This document shows, piece after piece, positions 8,048 to 15,324 of a DNA stretch of 35,597 bases. The translations under genes and the position numbers were made by a program. Below the pieces are notes generated by a model. It made no database searches, had not been told where the DNA came from, and saw only the letters and a list, made by a program, of their open reading frames with translations. Source of the stretch: BRH-c25 sp964574195 (GTDB taxonomy: Bacteria > Bacillota > Clostridia > Lutisporales > Lutisporaceae). Positions within the stretch are counted from its first letter, which is position 1; every line of letters starts with the position of its first letter. The stretch lies in contig CAZNMO010000019.1 in assembly GCA_964574195.1 (NCBI GenBank), positions 1 through 35,597 on the forward strand, read 5' to 3'.

Positions 8048-9067
8048 TTATTTCCTGAATAATATCCTTTCGTCAATGTCCTTCAAACTGCTGCAACCGG
8101 TCATTATCATGGCATCCTTCAGCTCTGCGCCAATTTTACGTGTATAAAGCTCCACGCCATCTGCTCCCCCACCATACGCCGCAACCCCATAAGGCCTGCC
8201 GATGAGGACTGCATCTGCTCCCAGAGCCAGCATCTTCATAACATCTATACCCGACCTTATTCCGCCGTCTACTAATATTTTTATTTTCCCGCCTACTGCC
8301 TTATATATTTCAGGCAGCACTTCTACTGTGGCCGGTGTATGATCAAATACCCTTCCACCGTGGTTGGATAACTCTATTGCATATGCTCCTGCCTCTACCG
8401 CCTTCTTTGCTCCTGCTGCTGTCATTATGCCCTTTAGTATAAACGGCAGCTTTGTGCTTGAGGCGATACTCCTTATTTCTTCAACGGATTTCGGGCTTAC
8501 AGGTTTGCCTGCGGCGGCAAGAATAGCCAATCCTGCTGCATCAATATCCATAGCGACAGCCAGCGCACCTATTTCCTCCGCTCTTTTTGCCTTGGCTATG
8601 ACCTCTTCGGTCTTCCAAGGTTTGATGGTGGGTATTCCCCAACCTTCCACACTTGCTATGGCTTTAATAGGCTGCTCATAGTGTTCTGCTTTTACGCCAT
8701 CTCCAGTAAAACCCGCAGTTCCTGCTTTCTTGCAGCCGGCTACTATTGCATAGCTGTACTGCTCATCATCAAGGGCATCTCCATACTGCTGCTGCAAGCC
8801 TCCAATAGGTGCGGCAAAAACGGGGAAGTCGAAGGTTTTCCCAAACAACTGTATGGATGTGTCCGTTTCCTTGAACTCATATACGGTATCCATATTCAGT
8901 TTTATTTCATTCAGCTTCTCAAAGTTCCTTATAAAGCTGCTTCCGCTTCCTTTACCTCCCATCCCGGGTATCTCACCTCTGCAAGCCAGGCCATTGCATT
9001 CACGGCATATCCTGCATTTTGCCCCTATCAAAGTCTTTGCATTTGCCAAAATCTCTTTGTACTCCAT
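8048..9067 (-). CDS. FMN-dependent alpha-hydroxy-acid dehydrogenase/oxidase family protein
   Basis: A TIM-barrel flavoprotein of the glycolate oxidase / lactate dehydrogenase / lactate oxidase family, 339 residues. The C-terminal half carries the expected FMN and substrate residues: Lys in FILKGI, His and Arg in ELSNHGGR, then LVDGGIRSG and ALGADAVLIGRPY. The start is set at 9067, not further upstream, because CAGGAGGT lies directly ahead of it. The N-terminus is unusual: residues 18-29 hold four cysteines as CRICRECNGLAC (CxxCxxCx4C), absent from the aerobic enzymes I know and suggestive of an iron-sulfur or zinc site. In an anaerobe the electron acceptor is probably not O2. The substrate is unknown. 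Confidence 0.85.
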   Translation of the reverse strand: MEYKEILANAKTLIGAKCRICRECNGLACRGEIPGMGGKGSGSSFIRNFEKLNEIKLNMDTVYEFKETDTSIQLFGKTFDFPVFAAPIGGLQQQYGDALDDEQYSYAIVAGCKKAGTAGFTGDGVKAEHYEQPIKAIASVEGWGIPTIKPWKTEEVIAKAKRAEEIGALAVAMDIDAAGLAILAAAGKPVSPKSVEEIRSIASSTKLPFILKGIMTAAGAKKAVEAGAYAIELSNHGGRVFDHTPATVEVLPEIYKAVGGKIKILVDGGIRSGIDVMKMLALGADAVLIGRPYGVAAYGGGADGVELYTRKIGAELKDAMIMTGCSSLKDIDERILFRK

Positions 9068-9171
9068 TTGTAACCTCCTGTTATCTATAATTATATAATT
9101 TACATGTAAGTTCCTTGCACTTTCTGCATAAACTGTATTAGGAAACAACGATCTTATAGGGAGATGATCTT

Positions 9172-9456
9172 ATGTCGGAAGCTGTCCACTGTCACAGCTA
9201 CAACGGTAAAACCACCTCGACCCATGAACACCGCCACGGGCTGTCCGGAATTTCCAGTGAGGAATCCGGCCTGCAAAACCATACCCACAGACTTGTCGGA
9301 TATATAACCTTCAATCATGGCCATGAGCATTATTACAGTATTACTACCGGCCCCTGCCTTGATGTTGAAGAAGGTCATATCCACTACTATCAGGGAGTGA
9401 CCGGTGATAGCCATAATCACCTCCATTTTATCTATGGCTATACATCTGTAATTTAA
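9172..9456 (+). CDS. YmaF family histidine-rich protein
   Basis: A 94-residue protein built from repeats of an H-x-H...G pattern: HCHSYNGKTT, HEHRHGLSG, HTHRLVGYITFNHGHEHYYS, GHIHYYQGVTGDSHNHLH. This spacing matches the YmaF family known from Bacillus and clostridia, of unknown function. Paired histidines suggest metal binding, but that is inference. A purine-rich AGGGAGATGAT stretch precedes the ATG. The gene is divergent from the oxidase and convergent with the stalk-protein gene, so it stands alone. The antisense frame over the same bases is rejected because the His repeats are family-like only on this strand. Confidence 0.85.
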   Translation: MSEAVHCHSYNGKTTSTHEHRHGLSGISSEESGLQNHTHRLVGYITFNHGHEHYYSITTGPCLDVEEGHIHYYQGVTGDSHNHLHFIYGYTSVI

Positions 9457-9464
9457 TAAAGCAG

Positions 9465-10493
9465 CTACTGCTCCCTGTTGAAATCGAAATCCCCTTCGAC
9501 TTTCTGCTCACAGGAAGCCAACGGGATTCCACTGTCCGAATCATAAATAGCACCTTCAATATGGCACTTTTTGTACTCCTCATTGATCTTTTTGCAGAGT
9601 ATCTTCATAAAATTTTTCAATGTATTGTCTGAAAGTCTGTTCCACTTTTCTTCATACTTGACAAGCTTTGTATATGCAGAAAATCGGATTCCGTTGTCAT
9701 TGCCGTCAAGTGTATATGTCATATAAATACCACTCAAATAGGAGTCATGATCTTCATTTAGCATTTCCTCGACTTTGCTGATAGTATCATAGCTCTTATA
9801 GGCAGTCAGTTTTATCTCTCCTTCACGGGTGTTGCTGTAACTAAGCAGAATCCGCTTTCCAGCAATATCCTTAACATATCCTCTGACCTTCACATTATTA
9901 TACTCGCTCCATATCATATCACAGATTTGCTTTAACAAAAGCTTCTTCTTATCTGCACTCAAGGCATTCCAGGCAGCTTTATCAGTACTAAGGTCCACAT
10001 CAGTTTTGACTCGTATTTCATCTGAATTGCCGGATATGTATGTATTGCAAGCAACTCCCTCATATTCACCATACTCACTGTTTATAAGACTCTGAAGCCC
10101 TGCATTGTCCAGACGCTTTGAACTGTCCAGCTCTGATTCCAGTTTCTTTACTTTTTCCTCCAGTTCCTTGATACTTGCTTCCCTGGCAGCTAGCTCCGAT
10201 TTCATACTTTCAAGCATGCTTCCGGCATTATCTGATATCGTGATGATCTGTCCCTTCTGATTCCATTCTATCCTCATGCCCAATATTCCTGCCAGGTCCT
10301 TTAAGGACAGATAATTCTCCGTGCCCACCAGCATAGGTTTTGTCGTAAGTACTGCCTCTTTACCGTTATAAATGACTTTTGCGGTAGATTCAAATACATT
10401 GATAGTCTTTCCAATATCATCAGCAGCTACCGCAAAAGATACACATAGCAATACCACTGCAGTCCAGACAACTATATCCAGCATGCGCTTCAT
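9465..10493 (-). CDS. Secreted stalk-domain (copper amine oxidase N-like) coiled-coil protein
   Basis: An exported protein of unknown role. From the start at 10493 it has a signal peptide (MKRMLDIVVWTAVVLLCVSF, then AVAAD). A copper-amine-oxidase N-terminal-like stalk domain follows at about residues 25-90 (PMLVGTENYLSLKDLAGILG, then EWNQKGQIITIS). Next is a coiled coil at about 95-130 (ASIKELEEKVKKLESELDSS). The C-terminal part is a tandem duplication: a unit beginning LINSEYGEYEGVACNTYISG resembles a later unit beginning LNEDHDSYLSGIYMTYTLDG. Both contain a W-N-x-L-S-x-x-x-K-K-like stretch and an I...E-Y...V/I-x-G motif. The 10493 start is preferred over 10508 because GGGGGTG sits ahead of it. 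It may be co-transcribed with the nicotinate phosphoribosyltransferase gene 70 bases upstream. Confidence 0.78.
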   Translation of the reverse strand: MKRMLDIVVWTAVVLLCVSFAVAADDIGKTINVFESTAKVIYNGKEAVLTTKPMLVGTENYLSLKDLAGILGMRIEWNQKGQIITISDNAGSMLESMKSELAAREASIKELEEKVKKLESELDSSKRLDNAGLQSLINSEYGEYEGVACNTYISGNSDEIRVKTDVDLSTDKAAWNALSADKKKLLLKQICDMIWSEYNNVKVRGYVKDIAGKRILLSYSNTREGEIKLTAYKSYDTISKVEEMLNEDHDSYLSGIYMTYTLDGNDNGIRFSAYTKLVKYEEKWNRLSDNTLKNFMKILCKKINEEYKKCHIEGAIYDSDSGIPLASCEQKVEGDFDFNREQ

Positions 10494-10563
10494 ACAAAAC
10501 ACCCCCATGAATTCGATCAGTATCTCCTACAACAATAGCCGTAAAAACATGACTTTATCATCA

Positions 10564-11910
10564 CTACCTGATTACTTCGAGATTCGGGTTATCGCAAGCC
10601 CCTCTTCCTGTTTTGGCTATATGGTGCCAGCGTCCTCCTATTTCCACTCTCACAATATCTGCCGTATAATCGTTGTTTGTACCTGTTTCACTGCTGTTAT
10701 CCAAAAGCGAGGAGCCTATACCGTAAATGTCCACAGGTACCCCAAGCTGTTCAAACTGTTTGATGCGCTGAATATTAAAGCCTCCTGTAGCTACTATCCT
10801 TATATCCTCACACCATTTCCTGGCCATTTCCACGTATTGGCTGGGTATATCCCACTTTTCGTAAGCAGCATCCATTGCCTTTCTTATTTTCCAGACAAGC
10901 CTGGGATTTACTCCGCAGTCCAAGGCTTTGTCACCTATGGGCTCCACAGACTCATCCCTCATGTTTGCTGAGGTATCAGGTCTGACAGCGAACAGCTTGT
11001 ATCTGGCTGCCTCTTCCATTTTACCTGCCCTGTAGAGCTCCAGGTACTTGACGAACATAGGTTTCATTACCTTCAACACTTCACCTACGCAGTCATTGTG
11101 ATAATCTATCAGTGCAATTCGCACAATATCCGCGGGCATTATCCGGGCAAACTGCATCATAGTCTCAGCCGTATCCCCCAGAAAGCAAGCTATTGAAGCA
11201 TGGGCTATAGTACCGCCTCCCTTGCCTCCCCACCAGCCTCCCTGGTCGTCGGTGGAAACCATGGCCTTGGAGTTCTTGCTGTGCTTCTGGTTATATGCCT
11301 GAACAGCTAGGGAATAAGCGTAGCCGTGCATTGCCTGAAGCTTGTAATGGGCAAACCTTGCGGGAAAAAACAATATATCCTTTCCCTTTGTTGCAACCAA
11401 TGTATTATAAACATTGGTCGCGATCCTGGTTGTTTCAGTAAGCACACCCAGTATCGGAGTTTCAAGTATTGCAAAATCCCTGTATCTTCCCCTTACCTTC
11501 AACACCGGCTGTACTGCCTTTGGGTCCCCGTCATACATGGCAACGGTACCATCCTGCACTGCCTCTATTTCAAGGCTTTCATAGGTGTTTACGAAGCTGC
11601 CCTCCTTGTCAAAATAGCCTGTACATTCCTGGAGTATTGCCAGAGCTTCATCCACCCCAGCTACAATGCTGAATGGCCTTCTCCGCGTAAAAAACTGCAT
11701 CTCCACCCTTATATCGCCATTCTTGACTCCGCTGCAATCAATATCCCTGATATCGCTTTCACCCTCGAATGTATAGTTCTCATTGGAAAGTTCATTAAGT
11801 ATCTTTACAGTGTTGGAGAAGTAAGCATCGGAATACCAACCCCGACGCATCCGCTCCGGATCTATCCTGAATGTCTCCTTTTTAAGTCTTTCACCATTAA
11901 ATACGCTCAT
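10564..11910 (-). CDS. Nicotinate phosphoribosyltransferase
   Basis: A 448-residue NAD salvage enzyme that joins nicotinate and PRPP to nicotinate mononucleotide. Visible family features are MRRGWYSDAYFSNTVKIL at the N-terminus, the VNGxxx-type loop replaced by VNTYESLEIEAVQDGTVA, a glycine-rich active-site stretch DDQGGWWGGKGGG, and the phosphate-binding barrel end IVATGGFNIQRIKQFEQLG, then VDIYGIGSSLL. The length agrees with the family. AAAGGAGG precedes the ATG. It lies 35 bases behind an NrtR-type regulator gene in the same direction, so the two form a regulator-enzyme operon for NAD homeostasis. A quinolinate phosphoribosyltransferase is less likely given length and context. Confidence 0.9.
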   Translation of the reverse strand: MSVFNGERLKKETFRIDPERMRRGWYSDAYFSNTVKILNELSNENYTFEGESDIRDIDCSGVKNGDIRVEMQFFTRRRPFSIVAGVDEALAILQECTGYFDKEGSFVNTYESLEIEAVQDGTVAMYDGDPKAVQPVLKVRGRYRDFAILETPILGVLTETTRIATNVYNTLVATKGKDILFFPARFAHYKLQAMHGYAYSLAVQAYNQKHSKNSKAMVSTDDQGGWWGGKGGGTIAHASIACFLGDTAETMMQFARIMPADIVRIALIDYHNDCVGEVLKVMKPMFVKYLELYRAGKMEEAARYKLFAVRPDTSANMRDESVEPIGDKALDCGVNPRLVWKIRKAMDAAYEKWDIPSQYVEMARKWCEDIRIVATGGFNIQRIKQFEQLGVPVDIYGIGSSLLDNSSETGTNNDYTADIVRVEIGGRWHHIAKTGRGACDNPNLEVIR

Positions 11911-11945
11911 TTTTGCTGCCTCCTTTTCGTTTGTATAGCAATGTT

Positions 11946-12857
11946 TTAATCAAAATGCCTTTCCACCCAGCTGGGATTATACTTGAAAAGCTTGGAAGGC
12001 CTGTGCCCCGCATCCCTTTCGTACTCATCAGTCTCCAGCACCATATCTGCGATCTTCCTTCTGAAGTTGGCCTTAAGCAGTTCCTTTCCGAGTATCACCT
12101 CATATACCTGCTGCAGCTCTGTAAGTGTAAACCGCTCAGGCATAAGATTGAAGGCTATATCTGTATATTCAATTTTGTTTCTGAGCCTTTCCACCGCATA
12201 TTCAATTATCTTGGCGTGATCAAAGGCTATACCTCCCGATTCCAGCAGCTCCCGTTCGACCCTTACCACATTTCCGTCAAAGATTTTATCCACCTTTACA
12301 GAAGCGTTCAGCACCACATTATCATCGGTCAACACCAGGCTTACAATGTTCTCCACCCTATAGCCCTCTACGGTGTTTGACTTTTTCTGTCCGACAATGC
12401 TTGCCTTGACCTTGAACCAGGCAGCATCGTCAGCATCATCACCAGCCTTGATATCAAGCCTGCTGCTGTCAACAAGAGACATATAGGAGCATCCTATGAC
12501 CCTGGTGCGAGGATCTCTCCCCAGGTCTCCCCAGGTATAGAGCTGTTCCATATAGATATCCTCAATATTTGTTTCCTCTTTCAACTCCCTTAAGGCTGCC
12601 CTGTCAAGGCTTTCATCCATATTTACGAAGCCTCCCGGCAACGCCCAGCACCCCATACACGGATGGTTACCCCTTCTGACCATGAGTATTTTCAAGGACT
12701 TTTCCGGCAGCTTCCTATAGCTCTTCTTCATCTCATTCATCACTGTGAAGACAAGCATGTCTACTGTAACAGAAGGCCTTTCATACTGTCCTGGATCATA
12801 TTCGGATAAAAACTCCTCTTCGGACTGACCCTGTTTGTTTCTTAAGGTCTCCCCCAT
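11946..12857 (-). CDS. nrtR: NrtR-type regulator: Nudix domain plus C-terminal winged helix
   Basis: A 303-residue protein with a Nudix domain (about 25-165) and a C-terminal winged helix (about 205-290). The Nudix box G76-x5-E82-x7-R90-E-L-x-E-E is intact except that the late glycine is Asn97, so hydrolase activity on ADP-ribose-like substrates is possible. The C-terminus follows the NrtR pattern: HAKIIEYAVERLRNKIEYTD, FTLTELQQVYEVILGKELLK, ANFRRKI. NrtR proteins sense ADP-ribose and repress NAD salvage genes. The operon with nicotinate phosphoribosyltransferase and the inverted repeat over its own promoter fit that role. A plain Nudix hydrolase is the alternative. Confidence 0.83.
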   Translation of the reverse strand: MGETLRNKQGQSEEEFLSEYDPGQYERPSVTVDMLVFTVMNEMKKSYRKLPEKSLKILMVRRGNHPCMGCWALPGGFVNMDESLDRAALRELKEETNIEDIYMEQLYTWGDLGRDPRTRVIGCSYMSLVDSSRLDIKAGDDADDAAWFKVKASIVGQKKSNTVEGYRVENIVSLVLTDDNVVLNASVKVDKIFDGNVVRVERELLESGGIAFDHAKIIEYAVERLRNKIEYTDIAFNLMPERFTLTELQQVYEVILGKELLKANFRRKIADMVLETDEYERDAGHRPSKLFKYNPSWVERHFD

Positions 12858-12911
12858 GGTGGTCTCCTTTCCTCAGTGGAGGTCATCTCCCCTGATGATA
12901 TATTCTCATTG

Positions 12912-12964
12912 TGTTATTATCACACTATTAATAACATTGTAGTGCTGTATAGGCTCACCGTCAA
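12912..12964 (-). promoter_or_regulatory. nrtR promoter with overlapping candidate operator
   Basis: On the minus strand TTGACG (12964-12959), a 17-base spacer and TACAAT (12941-12936) form a good sigma-A promoter. An inverted repeat TGTTATTA-N9-TAATAACA (12912-12919 and 12929-12936) starts at the edge of the -10 and covers the expected transcription start. Its position is right for autorepression by NrtR. I cannot confirm it as an NrtR site by sequence alone. Confidence 0.65.
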
Positions 12965-12983
12965 GGCATATAATTTGAAGCGG

Positions 12984-13025
12984 AAAAATAAAAAACCCCC
13001 ATCGGAAATTATTCCGGTGGGGGTT
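12984..13025 (-). terminator. Rho-independent terminator after the SEC-C gene
   Basis: A 14-bp stem with one G-T pair (12994-13007 with 13012-13025; arms AACCCCCATCGGAA/TTCCGGTGGGGGTT) and a 4-base loop is followed on the minus strand by TTTTTTATTTTT. It lies just after the SEC-C protein stop and insulates nrtR. Confidence 0.93.
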
Positions 13026-13031
13026 CAAGCT

Positions 13032-13541
13032 TTACTGTTTATTTGCTCCGCAGCATTTTTTATATTTTTTGCCGCTGCCGCATGGGCAAGGATCGTTTCT
13101 TCCCGGTTCCTTGGCTTTTACTACTGTCCCGGAAAGCCTCTGCTCCTTGGTTATCTCTTTTCTTTTTTCAGGTGTAAGTATGCTGTCCCACTGAGGCAGG
13201 CTATACAGCCATTCCGCCTTGGCGGCAAGCATATTGTAGTACAGCTTCTCGTGATCGATCTCCAGCTTGACGATACTGGATTCTTCCAGTTCCTCAAGGT
13301 TCATCGGGTTCACAAGGCTGTCATTGATGCCGTCAAGATAACCTACAAAGGTCATGGCATCCATATCATACTTGGCAGCAAGCTCCGCTACCGTACCCTC
13401 AACTATTTCTCCGGGGTTTGTAAGAAGCTTTTCGTAAACGGCTTCCTCCTTTTCAAAGTATACATCCCAGAACTTCTTCTGTTCCTTTTCATCCTGCTCG
13501 CTATTATAAGCCGTACTTCTCCAATTCTCAAATAAACTCAT
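13032..13541 (-). CDS. SEC-C metal-binding motif protein
   Basis: A 169-residue acidic, mostly helical cytosolic protein. The C-terminus is the SEC-C zinc-binding motif PGRNDPCPCGSGKKYKKCCG (about residues 146-165), with the CxC...CC ligand arrangement seen at the end of SecA. The upstream 140 residues contain ELAAKYDMDAMTFVGYLDGI, matching clostridial proteins annotated only as SEC-C domain or DUF proteins. AAGGGAG precedes the ATG. It is a single-gene unit with its own terminator. The role is unknown; the motif alone could bind SecB-like chaperones, ribosomes or metal. Confidence 0.88.
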   Translation of the reverse strand: MSLFENWRSTAYNSEQDEKEQKKFWDVYFEKEEAVYEKLLTNPGEIVEGTVAELAAKYDMDAMTFVGYLDGINDSLVNPMNLEELEESSIVKLEIDHEKLYYNMLAAKAEWLYSLPQWDSILTPEKRKEITKEQRLSGTVVKAKEPGRNDPCPCGSGKKYKKCCGANKQ

Positions 13542-13725
13542 GCCACTACTCCCTTTTCCAGTTCTTTTTGGTTTTATCCTATATTTCGCAAAAGCATATT
13601 CCTGTCGATAAGGCTCTTACGATAATATTCCCATTTTTACAATTCTATCGTCATGATCCTTTAAAAGAAAAAATAGCCGTTTATTATTATATTACAACTA
13701 CGCACAATTTGCAATTTTTTGTCTA

Positions 13726-14109
13726 TCATACTGTAGTGGTTATACTGTTGTCCAGCCTGCTGAGGTGTCTGTACAGCTTGCCTGATAGGTTCATGATCTC
13801 CAGCCCGTGACGGTATAAGCCCTCCTTCTTTATGGTCCACATGACCTTGGCTGTCACCTTTTCGTAGCTGACATCCTCAAGGGTTATGGCAAGCACAAGA
13901 ACAGAGCCTCTTTCAAACAACCTGTCACAGATAACACCAAGCCCTCCAGAAGACACATCATGCAAAGTCATTTCAACAGGCTCTTCAAATTCCTCCGCTT
14001 TGCCCTCACTCATACTTTTGCTGCAATAAATCTTCGAATAATAGCTTATCCTCTTGCTTTTTCTTTTACCGAAAGAATTGCTTTCCTGCTGTATGATATC
14101 TATATCCAT
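13726..14109 (-). CDS. PilZ domain protein (probable c-di-GMP receptor)
   Basis: A 127-residue protein consisting of one PilZ domain. The c-di-GMP binding signature is present: RKSKR (RxxxR) near residue 16 and DVSSGG (DxSxxG) about 35 residues later, followed by a beta-rich core ending in GLEIMNLSGKLYRHLSRL. The start at 14109 is chosen because AAGGAG lies eight bases upstream; an in-frame ATG at 14139 has no such site. No output domain is attached, so it probably acts by binding a partner. No diguanylate cyclase or motility gene is in the window to hint at the target. Confidence 0.85.
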   Translation of the reverse strand: MDIDIIQQESNSFGKRKSKRISYYSKIYCSKSMSEGKAEEFEEPVEMTLHDVSSGGLGVICDRLFERGSVLVLAITLEDVSYEKVTAKVMWTIKKEGLYRHGLEIMNLSGKLYRHLSRLDNSITTTV

Positions 14110-14167
14110 AATCCATACTCCTTCATAGGTGAGCTTCAACTCATGGCTTTCCCTGGCAGACGGGATC

Positions 14168-14183
14168 TTCCGGCATGCCGGAA
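14168..14183. promoter_or_regulatory. Perfect 16-bp palindrome in the PilZ/GNAT divergent region
   Basis: TTCCGGCATGCCGGAA is a perfect palindrome, GC-rich in an AT-rich intergenic region, 59 bases upstream of the PilZ start and about 210 bases upstream of the GNAT start. It could be a protein-binding site or a small hairpin without loop; no T-run follows, so it is not a terminator. Confidence 0.35.
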
Positions 14184-14394
14184 AAGCATGTTAAGAATAC
14201 TGCTGCTCAATATGATGCTTATTATATTATACCACTCAATCCCAGAATATGACAACCATATCCCTGGATATGCTAAATCATGGCTTCTCGGGCAATACTA
14301 TGGCAGAAAATGTGGGAAGGCTTATCAAGGTGATATTGAAATAAATTGTTACAGACGATTATTTATGTTAGACTTTTCCCGAGGGGGTGCTCTA

Positions 14395-14955
14395 ATGCAA
14401 AAGATTTATGAAACCGATAGGCTAATTTTGAAGATACTCGATGAAAATGATGCAGACTGTGTGTTGGATTATTACCTCAGAAACAGGGACTTTCTGGAGG
14501 AATGGGAAATTAAAAAGGCCGAAGAGTTCTATACTCTCGAGTCACAAATAGGTCTGCTGCGAAGCGACCAAAAGGATTTTGAGGAAAAAAGAGCACTGCG
14601 GCTATGGATTTTTAGGAAATCCGATGAGAGAATCCATAGAACTATCGGAGCCATTGCCTTCAACAATATAGTACATGGTGCATTCCTTTCATGCTTTCTC
14701 GGCTATAAGCTGGACAAGGACGAGATAAACAAGGGATATATAACAGAAGCCCTGAGAAAGGGAATCGAAATCATATTCCAGGAGTACCGGCTGCACAGGA
14801 TAGAGGCTAATATAATGCCCAAGAATTCAAGGTCCCTGCGAGTCGTGGAAAAGCTGGGCTTTTACAATGAAGGCCTGGCATACAGATATCTGAATATAAA
14901 CGGAAAATGGGAGGATCATATACATATGGTCCTTAGGAATGAAAAAATGGAATAA
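14395..14955 (+). CDS. GNAT family N-acetyltransferase (RimJ/RimL-like)
   Basis: A 186-residue acetyl-CoA dependent acetyltransferase. It opens with the RimJ/RimL-type YETDRLILKILDENDADCVL. The acetyl-CoA region is GYKLDKDEINKGYITEALRK (about residues 103-122), then LHRIEANIMPKNSRSLRVVE and KLGFYNEG. ATG 14395 is the start since GAGGGGGTG precedes it; the frame is open further upstream but that part overlaps the PilZ gene and lacks protein-like character. Substrates in this group include ribosomal protein N-termini, antibiotics and peptides, and cannot be chosen here. Confidence 0.87.
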   Translation: MQKIYETDRLILKILDENDADCVLDYYLRNRDFLEEWEIKKAEEFYTLESQIGLLRSDQKDFEEKRALRLWIFRKSDERIHRTIGAIAFNNIVHGAFLSCFLGYKLDKDEINKGYITEALRKGIEIIFQEYRLHRIEANIMPKNSRSLRVVEKLGFYNEGLAYRYLNINGKWEDHIHMVLRNEKME

Positions 14956-14968
14956 TCAAAATTAACTA

Positions 14969-14997
14969 TTGACAATTTATTTTAATGATAATATAAT
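14969..14997 (+). promoter_or_regulatory. Consensus promoter of the asnA T-box transcript
   Basis: TTGACA (14969-14974), a 17-base spacer and TATAAT (14992-14997) match the sigma-A consensus exactly. Transcription should begin near 15004, just ahead of the T-box leader. Confidence 0.9.
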
Positions 14998-15003
14998 GAT
15001 AAA

Positions 15004-15290
15004 AATTATAAATTTCCGACAATGACGGGAAGAGTAGCTTGTAGGATATGCTGCAGCGAGCCGGGAAGGGTGAAAGCCCGGTACTAAGCCTAAAGTGAAG
15101 AACAGCCCTGAGTCTCCAACCGAAATCCTCACGGATAGTAGACTTGGACGGAGCCATACCGTTATAGCATGGGCAGTATCGATCAAGAGTCCGTACTGAC
15201 AAAGTGGGTTGAGGCATACGCCTTCAGCCAATCAGGGTGGTACCGCGAATAACCTTTCGTCCCTTTCATAGGGATGAAGGGTTTTTTTAT
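15004..15290 (+). ncRNA. T-box leader, asparagine type
   Basis: A tRNA-sensing leader that controls asnA by transcription attenuation. Visible parts are stem I with GAAGAGTAG near its base, the distal-loop region AGCGAGCCGGGAAGGGTGAA, the specifier region GTGAAGAACAGCCCTGAGT with AAC (Asn) at 15101-15103, and the T-box AGGGTGGTACCGCG at 15234-15247. The terminator has a 13-bp stem (15251-15263 with 15271-15283) followed by a T-run. Uncharged tRNA-Asn would pair with the specifier and T-box and allow read-through into asnA. The AAC specifier agrees with the enzyme downstream. Confidence 0.93.
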
Positions 15291-15324
15291 TTGTTTAAAA
15301 AATTGATGAAAAGAGGTAGTAAAA

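Noticed and set aside
9154..9426. 90-codon ORF antisense to the YmaF gene
   Set aside because: The opposite strand has the YmaF His-repeat pattern and a ribosome binding site.
13960..14394. Upstream extension of the GNAT reading frame
   Set aside because: It overlaps the PilZ gene on the other strand and lacks protein-like character; GAGGGGGTG sets the start at 14395.
14966..15231. Two ORFs of 83-84 codons on the minus strand
   Set aside because: They lie antisense to the consensus promoter and T-box leader, whose conserved RNA motifs explain the sequence.
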